Below are positions 11,501 to 21,939 of a stretch of DNA of 64,000 nt, one piece after another. Each line of letters opens with the position of its first letter. Position 1 is the stretch's first letter. The translations under genes and the position numbers were made by a program. A model generated the notes under the pieces. It saw only the letters and a program-made list of their open reading frames with translations, was not told where the DNA came from and did no database searches. The stretch covers positions 28,095,732 to 28,159,731 of the forward strand of contig NC_088304.1 of NCBI RefSeq assembly GCF_032854445.1. Direction: 5' to 3'. The DNA comes from Liolophura sinensis (lineage: Eukaryota; Mollusca; Polyplacophora; Chitonida; Chitonidae).

Positions 11501-14500
11501 TCTATGTAGATGATGTCGCTTTGTTGCATCGGTGTAGACAGTTATGTGTATCGCTTAGATATTGGTATCCTCTAAACAGCTGAAAAAACATATACTCAAT
11601 TCTTCAAGGATGAATTTACATTTTTACTGTCTGCGCCGTACGTTTTTAATTATATTCTATATTTCCAGTATTTGTCAAAAGACTTTTAAATTATTAGGTT
11701 CCTGATTTGTCTGGAGGCCTGGTTCCTTTTCATTGTTTCTAACGTGTTTATTAATTGTCATGACAACACAACATATTATACATAATACATTGCAATTAAC
11801 ACCTGTGCTTATTTCCCCCTAATTCTGCTTAGGCCATTGTGCTACAGAGTGTGCAAATTGCTACTACTTAAGTATTTATACAACTGACAAGAGACCGTTC
11901 TTCACCTTTTTCGTGTAACCATTTGCCAATTATCACCACGATAAACCAAGATTGTCCTGTTGGAGATGGCATCATCGAGGTTTATATCGATAAACATTCA
12001 ACAGGATAGTTATTTTTTACATGACTGCATTGTATATTACTCCGTCTTTATTTTACCCTTAGGTACCCCTGTCGTCGGTGATCTCTGGGCCAAGTCCTTT
12101 TCATCAGAAATGAATAGCTGGTTTATAAAACAACCGTCATGTTTGACCATAAACCGCGGGTCTAGGTTAGACGATAATGTCGACTATTGGTGGGGAAAGT
12201 ACGCCTGTCCTAACAAGTATCTCTACGCTTGCGAGCATGGTAAGGAATATTTTTATTTTTATTATCTACAGACTGACATTTGACGCCCTTGTACAAACTA
12301 CCGGTTGACCTAAATTCAGATCTTATGGATTATACATACAGAAGCCTCAGTAGGACTTCAAATCTTACTCCAATTAAAATACTCCTAAACTTGTCGCCTA
12401 CAAACTAAATATATTTCCAACTGAAGATTGAAAATTGAATCTAAATGCAAATCACATCGATCGCATCTGGTAAACTGGGGAGTAAGCGGGTTAAGGGGAA
12501 CTAAATACCATTATGGGGCATATCTCTTAAGATCCTGAAGGCTCTGTCCTGAAAATCAAGAGGGTTCATCCCTGAGGCCTGGCCCATTTGTGTTGTTTCA
12601 TGTTATTTTCTATCAAATGTGATGAAAATATATTTTGAGTCATTCTAGACTAATGACGAATTTTACGAACTCAACAATATGTGACGTCTAATTTACAGGT
12701 AACATCCTTGTGTTTTTTTTACCTAATTCTGCTTAAGCAACGGTGCCAGACAGTGTGTATTTTGCTACCATGTAAGCATTTACACGAACAGTTAGAATTG
12801 CTTGTAACCATGCATTTGCCAGCTAATACTAATTTACTCTCTATGCTGTAAATCTTTCTTATTATTATACTCACTGTATCATTTTAGAAACTAGGGTTGT
12901 CTAAACGTAATCAAAATTCTGTGTTGAAGTGTTACTTTATATTTATCCCACAGCAGAAAACTTATCATTTTCTGCACGTCTACCAGATATGAGGGATCTC
13001 TGCGTCCAAACAGATAACTGTTCATATATCCAACATGGCGATCTAATTCAACACGACGAATATAGCGCCCCAACGCCAGGCTTATGCGGAATTAAAGTAC
13101 ACCATGAAGCAGAGAACCAGAGGTTCTGGACGCTCTGTCTATATTTACTTACAAGAGAACTATATTTACTGTAAAACCAAGAAACGAGGAATAAAGGTGT
13201 TTGATAGATGAATATTGACACGCTTGTTTTTGCAACAACAACTTGTGATTTAAGAAATGTTACAAGGCGAAAAATATTTTTACGCTTATATTATAGCCTA
13301 TTCAGGCTATAGCGATCCTGTATTAACATCGTATTAAGATGACAAGCCGAGCGAGGTGTGGTGTGTTAAACGGTCAGACGTGTTACTGTATGTTGGATCT
13401 GCAGCCTTTCTCAATATGCGAGATCATATTAAACGCGTCTAAAACCCCTGCTCAATTCAAATCAGCATCTGGGAGATTTAAGGCTGTAAACTTAGCGTTA
13501 CTTGTAAATATCTGTATATTTGTTATTTATATGCTGCTTATAATGCGTCTCTGACCTTTCAGATCTCACGGCCGTGTTTAAACGAGAATCTATCCCCGTC
13601 GATCCAACTAAAACCATGGCAACCACGACACCAACAACAGGTAAAACAATGTAGTGAATACTTGAGAATAGAAGACTTTATTTATCTTATTTTCAGCATT
13701 TATGTATTGACTCATACAGAACTACACTACGCCTTTGTCAATCAGAGTGGCATATTTTGATCAGGTTAAACCTAACCAATATGTATGCGGAACCAACATT
13801 TCGCAATTAGCATACTGCCGTTGGTCAATTGCAATCATTAAAACTGAGTTTAGAACCACAGCGATTATTCCGTAATAAGCCTGGAATAGATGTGGTCAAT
13901 TGCAACCGACGAAACTGCACGCAGAGCGACAGCGATAATTGATTTTTGTTTTGATTGGTGTTTTACGCCGTACTCAGCGATAATTGATCAATAAACCCAC
14001 AATGGTTGTGGTGAAGCGCAACCATCACGATTGCATGCAGAACCAGAGCACTCATTCAGCAAGAAGTCTACAATGGTTGTGGTGAAGTGCAGCTGTAATG
14101 TTTGTGTGGAGACCCATAGGCATAATTCCCCATGATATATGTAGTTATACTGAAGCTCAACCATCATGACTGATCATAGAACCACAGCTGAGATTCGTGG
14201 AAACGGTCACCAAGATTCCTCTTGTGGGCCTTGTATTAGATTGTTTTGATTTCCAACTCTAGAATAAATAAACCGAAATTTTACTCTTGCTACATGTAAG
14301 TTTTCTTTTCAATCCTCTCATGAAGTCACGCACAAGCGTATTGATATCTATCTGATTGCAGAGGAAACAACTGCAGCGTCAAGGCTAAAGGCATGGAGAA
14401 CGTCTCGTATGTCTACAAGAGGTATAGTACAATTTGTTACTTGTAGCATGGTCCCAACAAGAAACACTGAGAAGGGACACTCATGATGATTCTCTAGAAA

Positions 14501-15637
14501 ACAAATACATGCACAACATTTAAGATGTAATATTGCAAGCGGTAAATGCCAGAATAGTCCTGGGGAACGTGATCGTGGATAAGATGGTTTGTCTTTCATC
14601 GAAAAGCTCTGCAGTCATACCCCTAGTGGAGTCGCTTAGTAGTTTTACAGTGTAAGTGGAGAATAGGTTGAAAACCTGGTGTTAAACACAAATCATTTTG
14701 ATCAAATATGGTGGTCATTTTTCAGAACTCTCTCAGCACATTGTAATCCGCCTTACATTTTGAGGATGAAATTTGAGGAAGGCGATAAATAAGTAAACTG
14801 CATGGTTCATCTGGAATTGGTATCGTGTAAGAGTGTGGTGTTCAACATCAATCAAGAAAATAAATACATACATACATACACACACATATACATACATACA
14901 CACATGCATACATACATACATAAATACATACATACACATATACACAAACACATACATACATACACACATACATACACACATACATACATACATACACAGA
15001 TACATACATATATACACACATGCATACATAGACACACACACACACAAACACGCATACATACACACAAATCCATAAATCATAATAGCTTGCGGTTTAATTT
15101 CATTCTTCTTGGCAGGGCCACAAGTACCAAAGCGCCATCCCGCACAAAGTGTTAAGAGGAGGGAAAGTGAGTAAGAAAATCTGGATAAAAATCTTTCTTA
15201 GGAATCGGGTTTTATTCAGGTAGCCATAAATTTATCACATCGTGTTGTACTATACAGTGAACGAAACTTTTCGAGGTAAATCCAATTCTTGGAGCAGCAG
15301 ACTACTTTGAAGTTGAAACTATGTATGACCTAAATCTTAGACACTTTCATCCTCTTGAAGCCTAAACTCTCTTTATTGTCGTTACCGTTGTTAGACCACA
15401 GGGTGTGTTCATTCAGTTTCCAGGATTGCAAAGCGGGGTTTCTTGATCCAAGGTGATCACCCGTTCCAAAAGAGAACATATGCCGCTACAGTGTGTTCCC
15501 GCTTCTGTCTGCACCTTTGTCAGGTATTCAACTACAACACCCAAACTGGCCAATGTCGAGGATTTACACGCACTGAAAACAAACTTCAAGGCGTGAATAA
15601 TTCTGCATGGGACGCATGGGAACTCGTTATGATTTAA
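5530..15637 (+). CDS. Secreted C-type lectin with C-terminal PAN/apple-like domain (seven-exon gene)
   Basis: Proposed join: 5530-5596, 8144-8413, 12063-12239, 13563-13640, 14362-14421, 15116-15166, 15402-15637; 939 bases, 312 residues. All six introns are GT-AG and phase 1, and the frame stays open through every junction, which strongly supports the model. The product has a signal peptide (residues 1-20), a C-type lectin-like domain (about 25-172), a Thr-rich then basic linker (173-235) and a PAN/apple-like domain (236-312). The lectin domain has the six cysteines of the long form. The sugar/calcium motif is not canonical: KQPS stands where EPN or QPD is expected, and there is no WND. Such proteins are usually secreted pattern-recognition or mucus/shell-matrix factors; the ligand here is unknown. 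Introns carry several copies of one dispersed repeat. Possible polyadenylation signals AATAAA at 16389 and 16487. Confidence 0.72.
5836..5985. repeat. Two tandem copies of a 74-bp unit with internal palindrome
   Basis: The string acgttaaacacgatcaccgt recurs 74 bases apart, each time followed by a near-palindromic cgatcaccgtcgt(g/a)tgatcg and gtaaacacatgtac. Confidence 0.85.
6755..7130 (+). repeat. Dispersed repeat family D, decayed 5' part
   Basis: Starts at acattcgtataccagccgtt and continues with gtttaacactaactcc and acaaataagaaataaagcc, which line up with the copy at 50870. It is split by unrelated bases. Confidence 0.5.
7210..7720 (+). repeat. Dispersed repeat family D, interrupted 3' part
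   Basis: Contains tatctcagtcgcgctttaat near 7232 and, after an unrelated 300-base insert, cgccagagattctgaacgct near 7592 and gaaggcgtttgatggagtat near 7670; the same order of blocks is seen at 20620-20930. Confidence 0.6.
7441..7590 (+). repeat. Three spaced copies of gcgcc(a/g)tctatg
   Basis: The 12-base motif occurs about every 60 bases (7446, 7502, 7559), each followed by ttg or acg and a short similar stretch. It forms a weak, diverged tandem repeat inserted in the family D copy. Confidence 0.5.
8144..8413 (+). CDS. Lectin gene exon 2: first half of C-type lectin domain
   Basis: 270 bases, phase 1 to phase 1. Acceptor gctatttcag, donor gatg/gtgatg. It encodes a WCNSLEG start, then GNFC, then the hallmark TWTDAVNMCKVNGGVLF, an alanine-rich helix, and VVVRLWTSAKERG before YWID. 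These are the N-terminal helices and first strands of a long-form CTLD with cysteines C0, C0' and C1. Confidence 0.85.
8785..9130 (+). repeat. Dispersed repeat family D
   Basis: Shares cacatattcgtatactaaac, aaaacgacgcttaacacagg and gctttcattgcaactgcaca with other copies, in the same order, then stops at the 'atacatcgcctgg' block. Confidence 0.55.
10056..10500 (+). repeat. Dispersed repeat family D with inverted 5' end
   Basis: The 5' end appears twice in opposite orientation: gattgacggctggtatacga at 10056 pairs with tcgtataccaatcgtcaac near 10111, arms of about 23 bases with a 27-base loop. The body continues with aagacgcaaggaatgttcta and tgaaatcagtatccaaat. Confidence 0.6.
12063..12239 (+). 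CDS. Lectin gene exon 3: second half of C-type lectin domain
   Basis: 177 bases, phase 1 to phase 1. Acceptor ttttacccttag, donor gcatg/gtaagg. Joined to exon 2 it gives YWIDG-TPV. It then has WFIKQPSCLTINRGS, DDNVDYWWGKYACPNKYLYA and CEH, the three C-terminal cysteines and the usual closing Cys-Glu. KQPS replaces the EPN/QPD motif, so classical calcium-dependent mannose or galactose binding is doubtful. Confidence 0.85.
12240..13562. other. Lectin gene intron 3
   Basis: Contains a dispersed repeat copy (12955-13235). The open frame at 12929-13174 is part of that repeat. No exon seen. Confidence 0.5.
12955..13235 (+). repeat. Dispersed repeat family D
   Basis: Shows the family blocks tcatatatccaacatggcga, ttctggacgctctgtctata and gaataaaggtgtttgataga in order. 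It preserves an open frame by chance; the same frame is broken in other copies. Confidence 0.65.
13563..13640 (+). CDS. Lectin gene exon 4: Thr-rich linker
   Basis: 78 bases, phase 1 to phase 1; acceptor ctgacctttcag, donor aacag/gtaaaa. Encodes LTAVFKRESIPVDPTKT then MATTTPTT, a short threonine- and proline-rich stretch suited to O-glycosylation. Being a symmetric exon it can be skipped without breaking the frame. Confidence 0.65.
13641..14361. other. Lectin gene intron 4
   Basis: Contains a short tail of SINE family 1 near 13943-13975 and several short internal repeats around caatggttgtggtgaag (14000 and 14071). Nothing else recognised. Confidence 0.45.
14362..14421 (+). CDS. Lectin gene exon 5: linker
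   Basis: 60 bases, phase 1 to phase 1; acceptor tctgattgcag, donor aagag/gtatag. Encodes ETTAASRLKAWRTSRMSTR, basic and without cysteine. Support comes mainly from the splice sites and phase; the peptide itself has no recognisable domain. Confidence 0.5.
14422..15115. other. Lectin gene intron 5
   Basis: Dominated by the CATA/CACA microsatellite at 14864-15065. The frames that cross it on both strands are low-complexity translations. Confidence 0.6.
14864..15065. repeat. (CATA)n/(CACA)n microsatellite
   Basis: About 200 bases of cataca and cacaca tetramers with interruptions. Both strands are free of stops by composition only. Confidence 0.95.
15116..15166 (+). CDS. Lectin gene exon 6: basic linker
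   Basis: 51 bases, phase 1 to phase 1; acceptor attcttcttggcag, donor gaaa/gtgagta, both strong. Encodes PQVPKRHPAQSVKRRE with two dibasic sites that could be cut by a proprotein convertase; that is inference. Confidence 0.55.
15402..15637 (+). CDS. Lectin gene exon 7: PAN/apple-like domain and stop
   Basis: Entered in phase 1 after acceptor ttagaccacag. The 77 residues include KRGFLIQGDHPF, VCSRFCLHLCQVFNYN, TGQCRGFTRTE and end WDAWELVMI then TAA. The cysteine spacing and the C...C..FNYN...C pattern are typical of PAN/apple domains, which mediate protein-protein or protein-sugar contacts and often sit beside lectin domains in molluscs. The domain seems short at its N-terminus. Confidence 0.75.
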
Positions 15638-16550
15638 AACTATAAAACAATGCTTGTTTTATATTTTTCAAGACTAGTAATTGGTTCAAGTTATGTGTTA
15701 TTTGTGTCTATTATTGGTTATGTATTAGTTCTGGTTAAACTCTTAGGAACAATTCCTCTGATGTGTGCGTATTCATTTATATACAGTGACATAATATTGA
15801 TTATATTTATGGCACTTATGTGGTACTTAACAGATTTCTTCAAATATGATGTTTCTTATAGCATTTATAGTGGCTTCTGCCGTAATGGAATCGTTCGTAT
15901 CGTCTCCATCAAAGCAAATACTTACAGCTGCGGATGAAAATCTGTAGGTGACAGGCGAAAAAGTTCCTCAGTTGCATGCAAAAGGCAGATGGTTCAGTCC
16001 GGGTGCTCTGGATTTCTACACCTCCGTCCGGAACGTAAAAGTGAAAATTTACTATACATGCACGTCCTGTATGCATTGTGAATTGGTCCAGGGGAATAAC
16101 TCTCGCAACTGTCTATTTTCCAGGAACCAAACAATACTGAACTTTCATCCCACGTACGTGTAAGGCGTTCTTTGATGTGCTCAGGCCACATAACAATAAT
16201 ATCGTTGATACTGATACGGTTTCGGTGTATGAATTTCCACCTCAGTCCGATTCTTTATCACCTAAATTAGTGTATGACACTTCTAATTTCATCAAGTGAT
16301 TTCCAGTGCCATCTTAACACAGACTAACATTGAAGATCGATGCACACTGTGTGCAGATAAAAAAGTCTTCTTTACTGCACATATCTTAAATAAAGTAACG
16401 ACGCCCTAAAAACCATCGACCCTACTGACATCATCTTCACTGTAAATAATCTCAATTTTCAGTGTATTAACACACTTTTATCTTCAAATAAAGAAAGAAC
16501 TACTTCTGGATATTGATCGTGCTGCTGTTCTTTCAATTGCTAGGACATGT
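15638..16550 (+). other. Probable 3' untranslated region and spacer
   Basis: AT-rich. AATAAA occurs at 16389 and 16487. A hydrophobic 95-residue frame at 15650-15937 begins within the presumed 3' UTR and has no splice or family support. Confidence 0.4.
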
Positions 16551-16559
16551 GCGCTTTGT

Positions 16560-17760
16560 TAGTTCAATCATGGTTTCGGATATAACAGAGGACGAAATAA
16601 AATTTGAACTTAAGCCTCAGGGCATAACCAATGTGAAACATTTTGTTATTAAAAAGAAGGATCACTTATCGAAACAAATGCACGTCTTTTGACGTGTGGT
16701 AGCTTTTCACTGCCAACATTAATCTATATGGGGCAATAAAATGTACGGGTAGAGGTATATATACCTAACTCGACCCGGTGTTTCTCATATCAGAGGTTTG
16801 GCCATGGCAGGGGCCAATGCTACAATAAACTGGTGTGCTTAGATATGCGGAAGGACATAAGGGCTTGGATTGCAAAAACACAGTGAAATGTATAAATTGC
16901 TGCAGAGCTCACATGGCTTCTTCCAAGTATTGCCCTTTGCTGAAAAAAGAAAAAGGAATTATAAGGGTTAAATATAAAAATAATAAGATATCAGATCTCG
17001 ACCACGGCTAGCTTTGCTAAATCTAAATACGCCAGTGTTGTCAGGAAACCCTCGGTTTATGTGGAAAGCCAAACATTAATGACTTGAAACTGATAGACTG
17101 AAGCCACAAAACCTCATGAAATCGATAAGTAACACAGCCAGTTCATCATCACAAACCGACATAGTATTTTGCATGAATCTCGTTCTATCTCTAACTGATC
17201 AGAAATCTTGTCCAAATGCTGCTCCTTTCATTCCCCCCACGTACAGCGCAGCTTCTGGGGAACGCAGTGGAAAAGCCAAAATAAGAAAGTCCAAACCCTG
17301 CTTTTCTGTACAGCGTCCCACAAAGGCCGAGAAGGATCCGATCCAGTGCTTCAATAAGTTTGGAACACTGGGCTAAGCAGACCCTTCCTTCAATCAGATT
17401 GATATTTCTACTGGTTCTACGTCCCCTGGATTTACACACTTTCACTCTAGAGCCATTATAGAGAAAACGTCACGCAAATCCGGACCATCGGAGGACGAAG
17501 TGCTTTCCACATCTGTTGCGGTTGTAAAGGACACGTCCCCGGCACCTGAGAGATCATGCAACAGTTCTCACAAAAATAGGTTTTAAGGTAAATTTTATTG
17601 AAATAATACAATTAGCTCAATCTCTTAACCCAATTGCCCTTTGTCTTCAGGAAACTCACCTGACAAAGATAAAACAACTCTTAAAAATTATTCTTTTTAT
17701 AGAACCTAATGTAATGAAGAAGAGCGAGCTACAGGCGGTTCATCTAACATAAATACAGTT
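16560..17760 (+). pseudogene. Decayed LINE: ORF1 (gag-like, zinc knuckles) and start of ORF2 endonuclease
   Basis: Across several frames one reads VSDITEDEIKFELKPQGI, VKHFVIKKKDHLSKQMHVF, a CCHC-like region (CRAHMASSKYCPLLKKEK) and VKYKNNKIS, the layout of ORF1 of Jockey/I-type non-LTR retrotransposons. The last ORF1 part is the frame at 17116-17376. After 17580 comes IQLAQSLNPIALCLQETHL, the opening of an AP-endonuclease domain, ending at a stop near 17750. Many stops and frameshifts make it a dead copy. Its 3' part (from 17364) lies in the left arm of the inverted duplication and recurs in the right arm. Confidence 0.75.
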
Positions 17761-18432
17761 TTAATATGCAGAAAACTTGACTGTCATATATTTATTTTTC
17801 ATGACAAACGATTATCCTTCACAAGCCCAGAGAGTATCAGTGCATCTTGTTTGGTTCAGTTAGTCTTACGTTTTCTGCTCTCTCATTCCGACATCATGAC
17901 AATTAGCCCGGCTGTTAAATGTTTTTGACGCCTGTTGTATATCAAGGAACTCCCCTTACCTCCAATGATAGAAGAGCGACACGTTTTCTAAAAGTACACG
18001 AGAACCACCAAAGCGACCGAGACAAGGAATTCCTTAACGTAAACATAACTTTTACAAAATAACTGCTTAGTCATCTGATAAATATCACTTCAAGTTTTGG
18101 ATTTTAGATTTTAGATCAGTCGGATAATTTGGAAATTTGAGCCTGAACTAAGATCTTTGATGAATATGGGCCCCAAAAACATACTCTTCGACTCAATTGT
18201 AGCCGTATAGAAATCAGTCAGGCCTAGTATAAGAAAATGCCGAGCGAAGAGGCTTATATTCCAAACTAAACCTAAGCGAAAAAAAAGAAAAGATTTTCAC
18301 ATCCGGAAGTTGTTAAGTTATTGCTTTTTTGAAACAGCAGGTTGTGATACTAACCAAGGGGGCCGCTAGCCTTTACCTTGCAACGGCTACAGGGCGGCTC
18401 ACCAGCTTTGTTTACAACTGGCCAATACATTA

Positions 18433-18680
18433 TTGATTATTGATTGGTGTTTTACGCCGTAGTCAAGAATATTTCACTTATACCACGTTGGCCAGGATAC
18501 CGGACAGAGCCCGGGGGAAACCCACGACGATCCGCATTTTGCTGGCAGACCTTTCCACTTACGGCCGGAGAGGAAGCCAGCATAAACTGGACTTGAATTT
18601 CACATTGGTGAAAGGCTCCTGGGTCATCACGCTGCGTTATCGAGTTAACCGACTGAGTCATTTTGTCCGCCTAGCCTTTA
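18433..18680 (-). mobile_element. SINE family 1 in the left arm
   Basis: Minus-oriented copy with tail gattggtgttttacgccgta, centre acccacgacgatccgcattt and tRNA-like head around ttaaccgactgagtca. The matching place in the right arm (near 22785) has no SINE, so it inserted after the duplication. Confidence 0.85.
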
Positions 18681-19389
18681 CAGGTTGATCTGCGCGCGTG
18701 AGACCCCACTGTTTGCCCTAGCTTAAAGCCCATTGAGAAAACTGAGACAAAACTTAAATTCGCATTTTGAGGGGAAAATATTTTTAAAATATGTTTTACT
18801 GAAAACGACAGTGTTGTAAAATTTATATCAGCTTACGTTTTAATGAAAAAGTAGGCGTGTCTTCTTATACCCGTGTGAGCTTTCTCATAAACATTTTTTT
18901 GTGGTTTTTTTTTATAAACGGACGTAACTTTTAATAGTCATTTGCGCTTGAAAAGGCCTTCATTTATTTCAGGAAAAACACATAGCAAACAACTCGGTCC
19001 ATAATTAATTTCCATTGACGCTTTTTTACTAAAACATTACTGTGTTCTTATAAATACAATCTTGCTCACAATTACAAGCATGTATATTTGAAAGTAACTC
19101 CATAAATTGTATAACCTTACAACATTTTGATATTCTTTCTCTCGCGGACAATGAGTTCAATACATTCACACAAACGTTTATAAATAAATAAAAAACATTT
19201 ACTCGATTGTTAATCAAGTTTTCCTCGCTCATACGGTGGCAGCCGGTTATTTAGGTGGAGAAAATCATAAGAAGTCGAGTACTTGAGGGCAAACCATCAA
19301 TCTTCAGTTCGGAACTTTACACTGACGGGAGGTAATGCACAGGTACGCACAACATCTTGGAAGACTAGTAATCTTCATCAAACGCATGG

Positions 19390-19706
19390 TGTGCAACAGA
19401 CCCGTGCTGTGCAAACAGACACGTGCTGTGCAGACAGACATGTGCTGTGCAGATAGACCCGTGCTGTGCAGACAGACACATGCTGTGCAGACAGACCCAT
19501 GCTGTGCAGACAGACACGTGCTGTGCAGACAGACCCATGCTGTGCAGACAGACACGTGCTGTGCAGACAGACCCATGGTGTGCAGACAGACCCATGGTGT
19601 GGGGACAGACACGTGCTGTGCAGACAGACCCGTGATGTGCAGACAGACATGTGCTGTGCAGACAGACCCGTGCTGTGTAGACAGACCCGTGCTGTGCAGA
19701 CAGACC
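19390..19706 (+). repeat. 19-bp minisatellite, about 17 copies
   Basis: Unit acccgtgctgtgcagacag with variants (acacg, acatg, acccat). Since 19 is not a multiple of three and the unit has no stop, all frames are open, producing overlapping Cys-rich or His/Ser-rich phantom frames on both strands. The other arm has a single unit near 21630. Confidence 0.95.
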
Positions 19707-19866
19707 GACCACAATTAAGTGCAGGAAAATCCAGTAAATGTTCACTCAATGGATGGGTTTGAACCACTGTCTGGCGTGATATAGAGACTGAAAGGTTAGC
19801 ACCTTTCTTTTTAAGCGAACACTTTATTCCTATATTTTGAAATGACATAAAATGATAAAAATGGAG

Positions 19867-20060
19867 TATTTATTTATTTATTTATATGATTTGTGTTTTT
19901 ACGCCGTACTCAAGAATATTTCACTTATCCAAGCAGAGCCCGGGGGAAACCCACGACCATCCGCAGGTTGCTGATAGACCTTCCCACGTACGGCCGGAGA
20001 GGAAGCCAGCATGAGCTGGACTTAAACTCACAGCGACCGCATTGGTGAGAGACTCCTCTG
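19867..20060 (-). mobile_element. SINE family 1, 5'-truncated
   Basis: Tail and centre present (gtactcaagaatatttcact, cccacgaccatccgcaggtt, gacttaaactcacagcgacc); the tRNA-like head is lost after gtgagagactcct. Confidence 0.85.
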
Positions 20061-20599
20061 ATACAACAATCTGATACACACACCTCAACTTATATACAAT
20101 ACACAAATCAATTCAATAACAACAAAGACGCTCTCAGGGAGATATCCGCATGCACAATTCCAGTTCAATCACATGCAGATTCATTGAAAAGTGTCAGTCA
20201 ACAGAAAAGGGTAATTCCAAAGTTCCTCGTGAATTCCAAAGTGAAAGACAACGCTGGCAATAGCACACTGACGAATGACTGATATTCAATCTTTTGACGA
20301 GTCACCAAATTCCCTCGGTAGCTGTAATCCAGTCGTCGGGTCTTGACGAAAAGTGACTTTCAGAGCAACGTCACCTCCAGTAGAATTGGGACTAAAGTAC
20401 GTCACAGGACAGAGAGATGACGAGCAATAAATGCTCAAAACAGATATCAAACACAAGCCTACTGTGCAAAGAAACCTCTCTCGATGTCTGACTGTACAGA
20501 AAATAAATTTCAAAATGACGCGTCAAAGGGCACGAAGGCGTGATTGTAGCTCTAAAATATGTATGTTCCTTCTTTCAAAATAGACTTGCTCAACAAGAC

Positions 20600-20930
20600 C
20601 CAAGGTATTTCTAGGCGACTGAGTAAATCAGTATTCAAATCGTCCAACATCCTAGAATACCAGTTGTCAACAACAAAATGTGTATCTCAGTAGCGCCTTA
20701 ATTGCAACTGTTCATTTATCTAAAATGGCGGTTTTATTCAACACGATGAATATTTTGCCTGGACACAGTCATGAAGAAGAGCGCCAGAGATTCTGAACGC
20801 TCTGTCTACATTTACTTATAAGGCAATTATACTCATTGTAAAACCTAAGACGCTTGGAGTGAAGGCGTTTAATGGAATACCCTTGACACTCTAGTTTTTG
20901 CAGAAATAACTTGTAACCTTGATCTAAATC
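20600..20930 (+). repeat. Dispersed repeat family D, well preserved
   Basis: Contains in order gactgagtaaatcagtattc, aataccagttgtcaac, cttaattgcaactgttcatt, cgccagagattctgaacgct, ttactcataag-like stretch and tagtttttgcagaaataact. Confidence 0.7.
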
Positions 20931-21389
20931 GTCATATAGCATACAGGATCCAACACATGCTACAAGGCGAGATATCTACACGCCACATGCAGAACCCTTT
21001 AATTTATTGCTATCCAAGTAAGGATAATTTTCCATGTCAAAAGCGAAACTATCCCTTTTGTCTTAAAGTCTGGGGGAGAGGAAACCGTTTTAGTGTTTAT
21101 ACAAATATAGGTCTAAATAAGAGTTACGACGTTAAAACCCAAGTATTCATTCCTTCATTTATTGCAGTTTTAATTCAAAATGTTCCTTGAAAGATTCTCT
21201 TATGTATATTGCCAATGCTGTTTGTCAGAAGGGACTGGTGTTGTAGTCATTGTCAGCATGTTGCGTTTCATGTTGACAGATCAAAACAATTGTTTTCCCA
21301 TACAAATTTCTGCAGTTTTCATCATCTTGTGTCATTTAAAAATATAGGAATGAAGTGTACTCTTAAAAAGAAGGGGGGGGGGGGGGGTC

Positions 21390-21530
21390 TGCCAGCAACC
21401 TGCGGATGGTCGTAAATTTCCCCCAGGCTATTTCTAGTTACCTCCTAAGATTATGTCTGCCGCCGTCGTATAAGTGAAATATTTTTGTGTACGGCGCTAA
21501 CCACCTATTAAATAAATAAATAAACAAATA
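21390..21530 (+). mobile_element. SINE family 1, plus-oriented 3' part
   Basis: Reads ctgccagcaacctgcggatg, gccgccgtcgtataagtgaa and ends in aaataaataaataaacaaat. It follows a run of 15 G. The head is missing. Confidence 0.8.
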
Positions 21531-21939
21531 AAAAGAGAGGTGCAAACCATTTAGTCTTTACATCAAACCAGACACGAGTTCAATCCTATTCAATGACTGG
21601 TTATTTACTGGATTCTCCTGCTCTCATCTGTCGTCTGTCTGCACAGTACGGGTCTCTCTCCACATTAAGCGTTTGATGAAGATTACTAATCTTCCAAGAT
21701 GACGGGCGTACCTGTGCATCACTTCCGGTCAATATAAAGCCCCGAACTAAAGATCGATGGTTGCCCTCAAGTACTCGACTGCTTATGATTGTCTCCACTC
21801 ACATAACCGGCTGCCACCGTATGAGCGAGAAAAACTTGATTATGGTGTTAAACAACAATCGAGTAAGTGTTTTTTTTATTTATTTATAAATGGTTGTGTG
21901 AGTGCATTGTCATTGTCGGTAAGAGATAGAATATCAATG

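Larger units (their letters stand above)
8414..12062. other. Lectin gene intron 2
   Basis: 3.6 kb without a recognised exon. It holds dispersed repeat copies at 8785-9130 and 10056-10500. The rest is AT-rich and unremarkable to me. Confidence 0.5.
17364..19853 (+). repeat. Inverted duplication, left arm
   Basis: Matches the reverse complement of 21318-24180 throughout, for example actgggctaagcagaccctt near 17367 against the complement of aagggtctgcttagcccagt near 24162, and agtcgagtacttgagggcaa near 19274 against ttgccctcaagtactcgact near 21761. It differs from the other arm by a private SINE (18433-18680) and a minisatellite expansion (19390-19706). Confidence 0.85.
19854..21317. other. Spacer between the arms of the inverted duplication
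   Basis: Holds a truncated SINE family 1 (19867-20060), a stretch of 500 bases with nothing recognised (20061-20600), and a copy of dispersed repeat D (20600-20930). Confidence 0.6.

Noticed and set aside
12929-13174. 81-codon frame that at first looked like another lectin exon
   Set aside because: It coincides with dispersed repeat D and its frame is broken in every other copy.
14733-15155. Frames of 70-117 codons made of YIHTHI or CVCMYVC
   Set aside because: Translation of the CATA/CACA microsatellite in lectin intron 5.
15650-15937. 95-codon hydrophobic frame after the lectin stop
   Set aside because: AT-rich sequence in the presumed 3' UTR; no homologous domain and no conserved splice phase.
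19304-19848. Overlapping Cys-rich frames on both strands (CCADRPVLCRQT and CLHSTGLSAQH repeats)
   Set aside because: Phantom translation of the 19-bp minisatellite; the flanking sequence has no coding signal and the other arm lacks the array.
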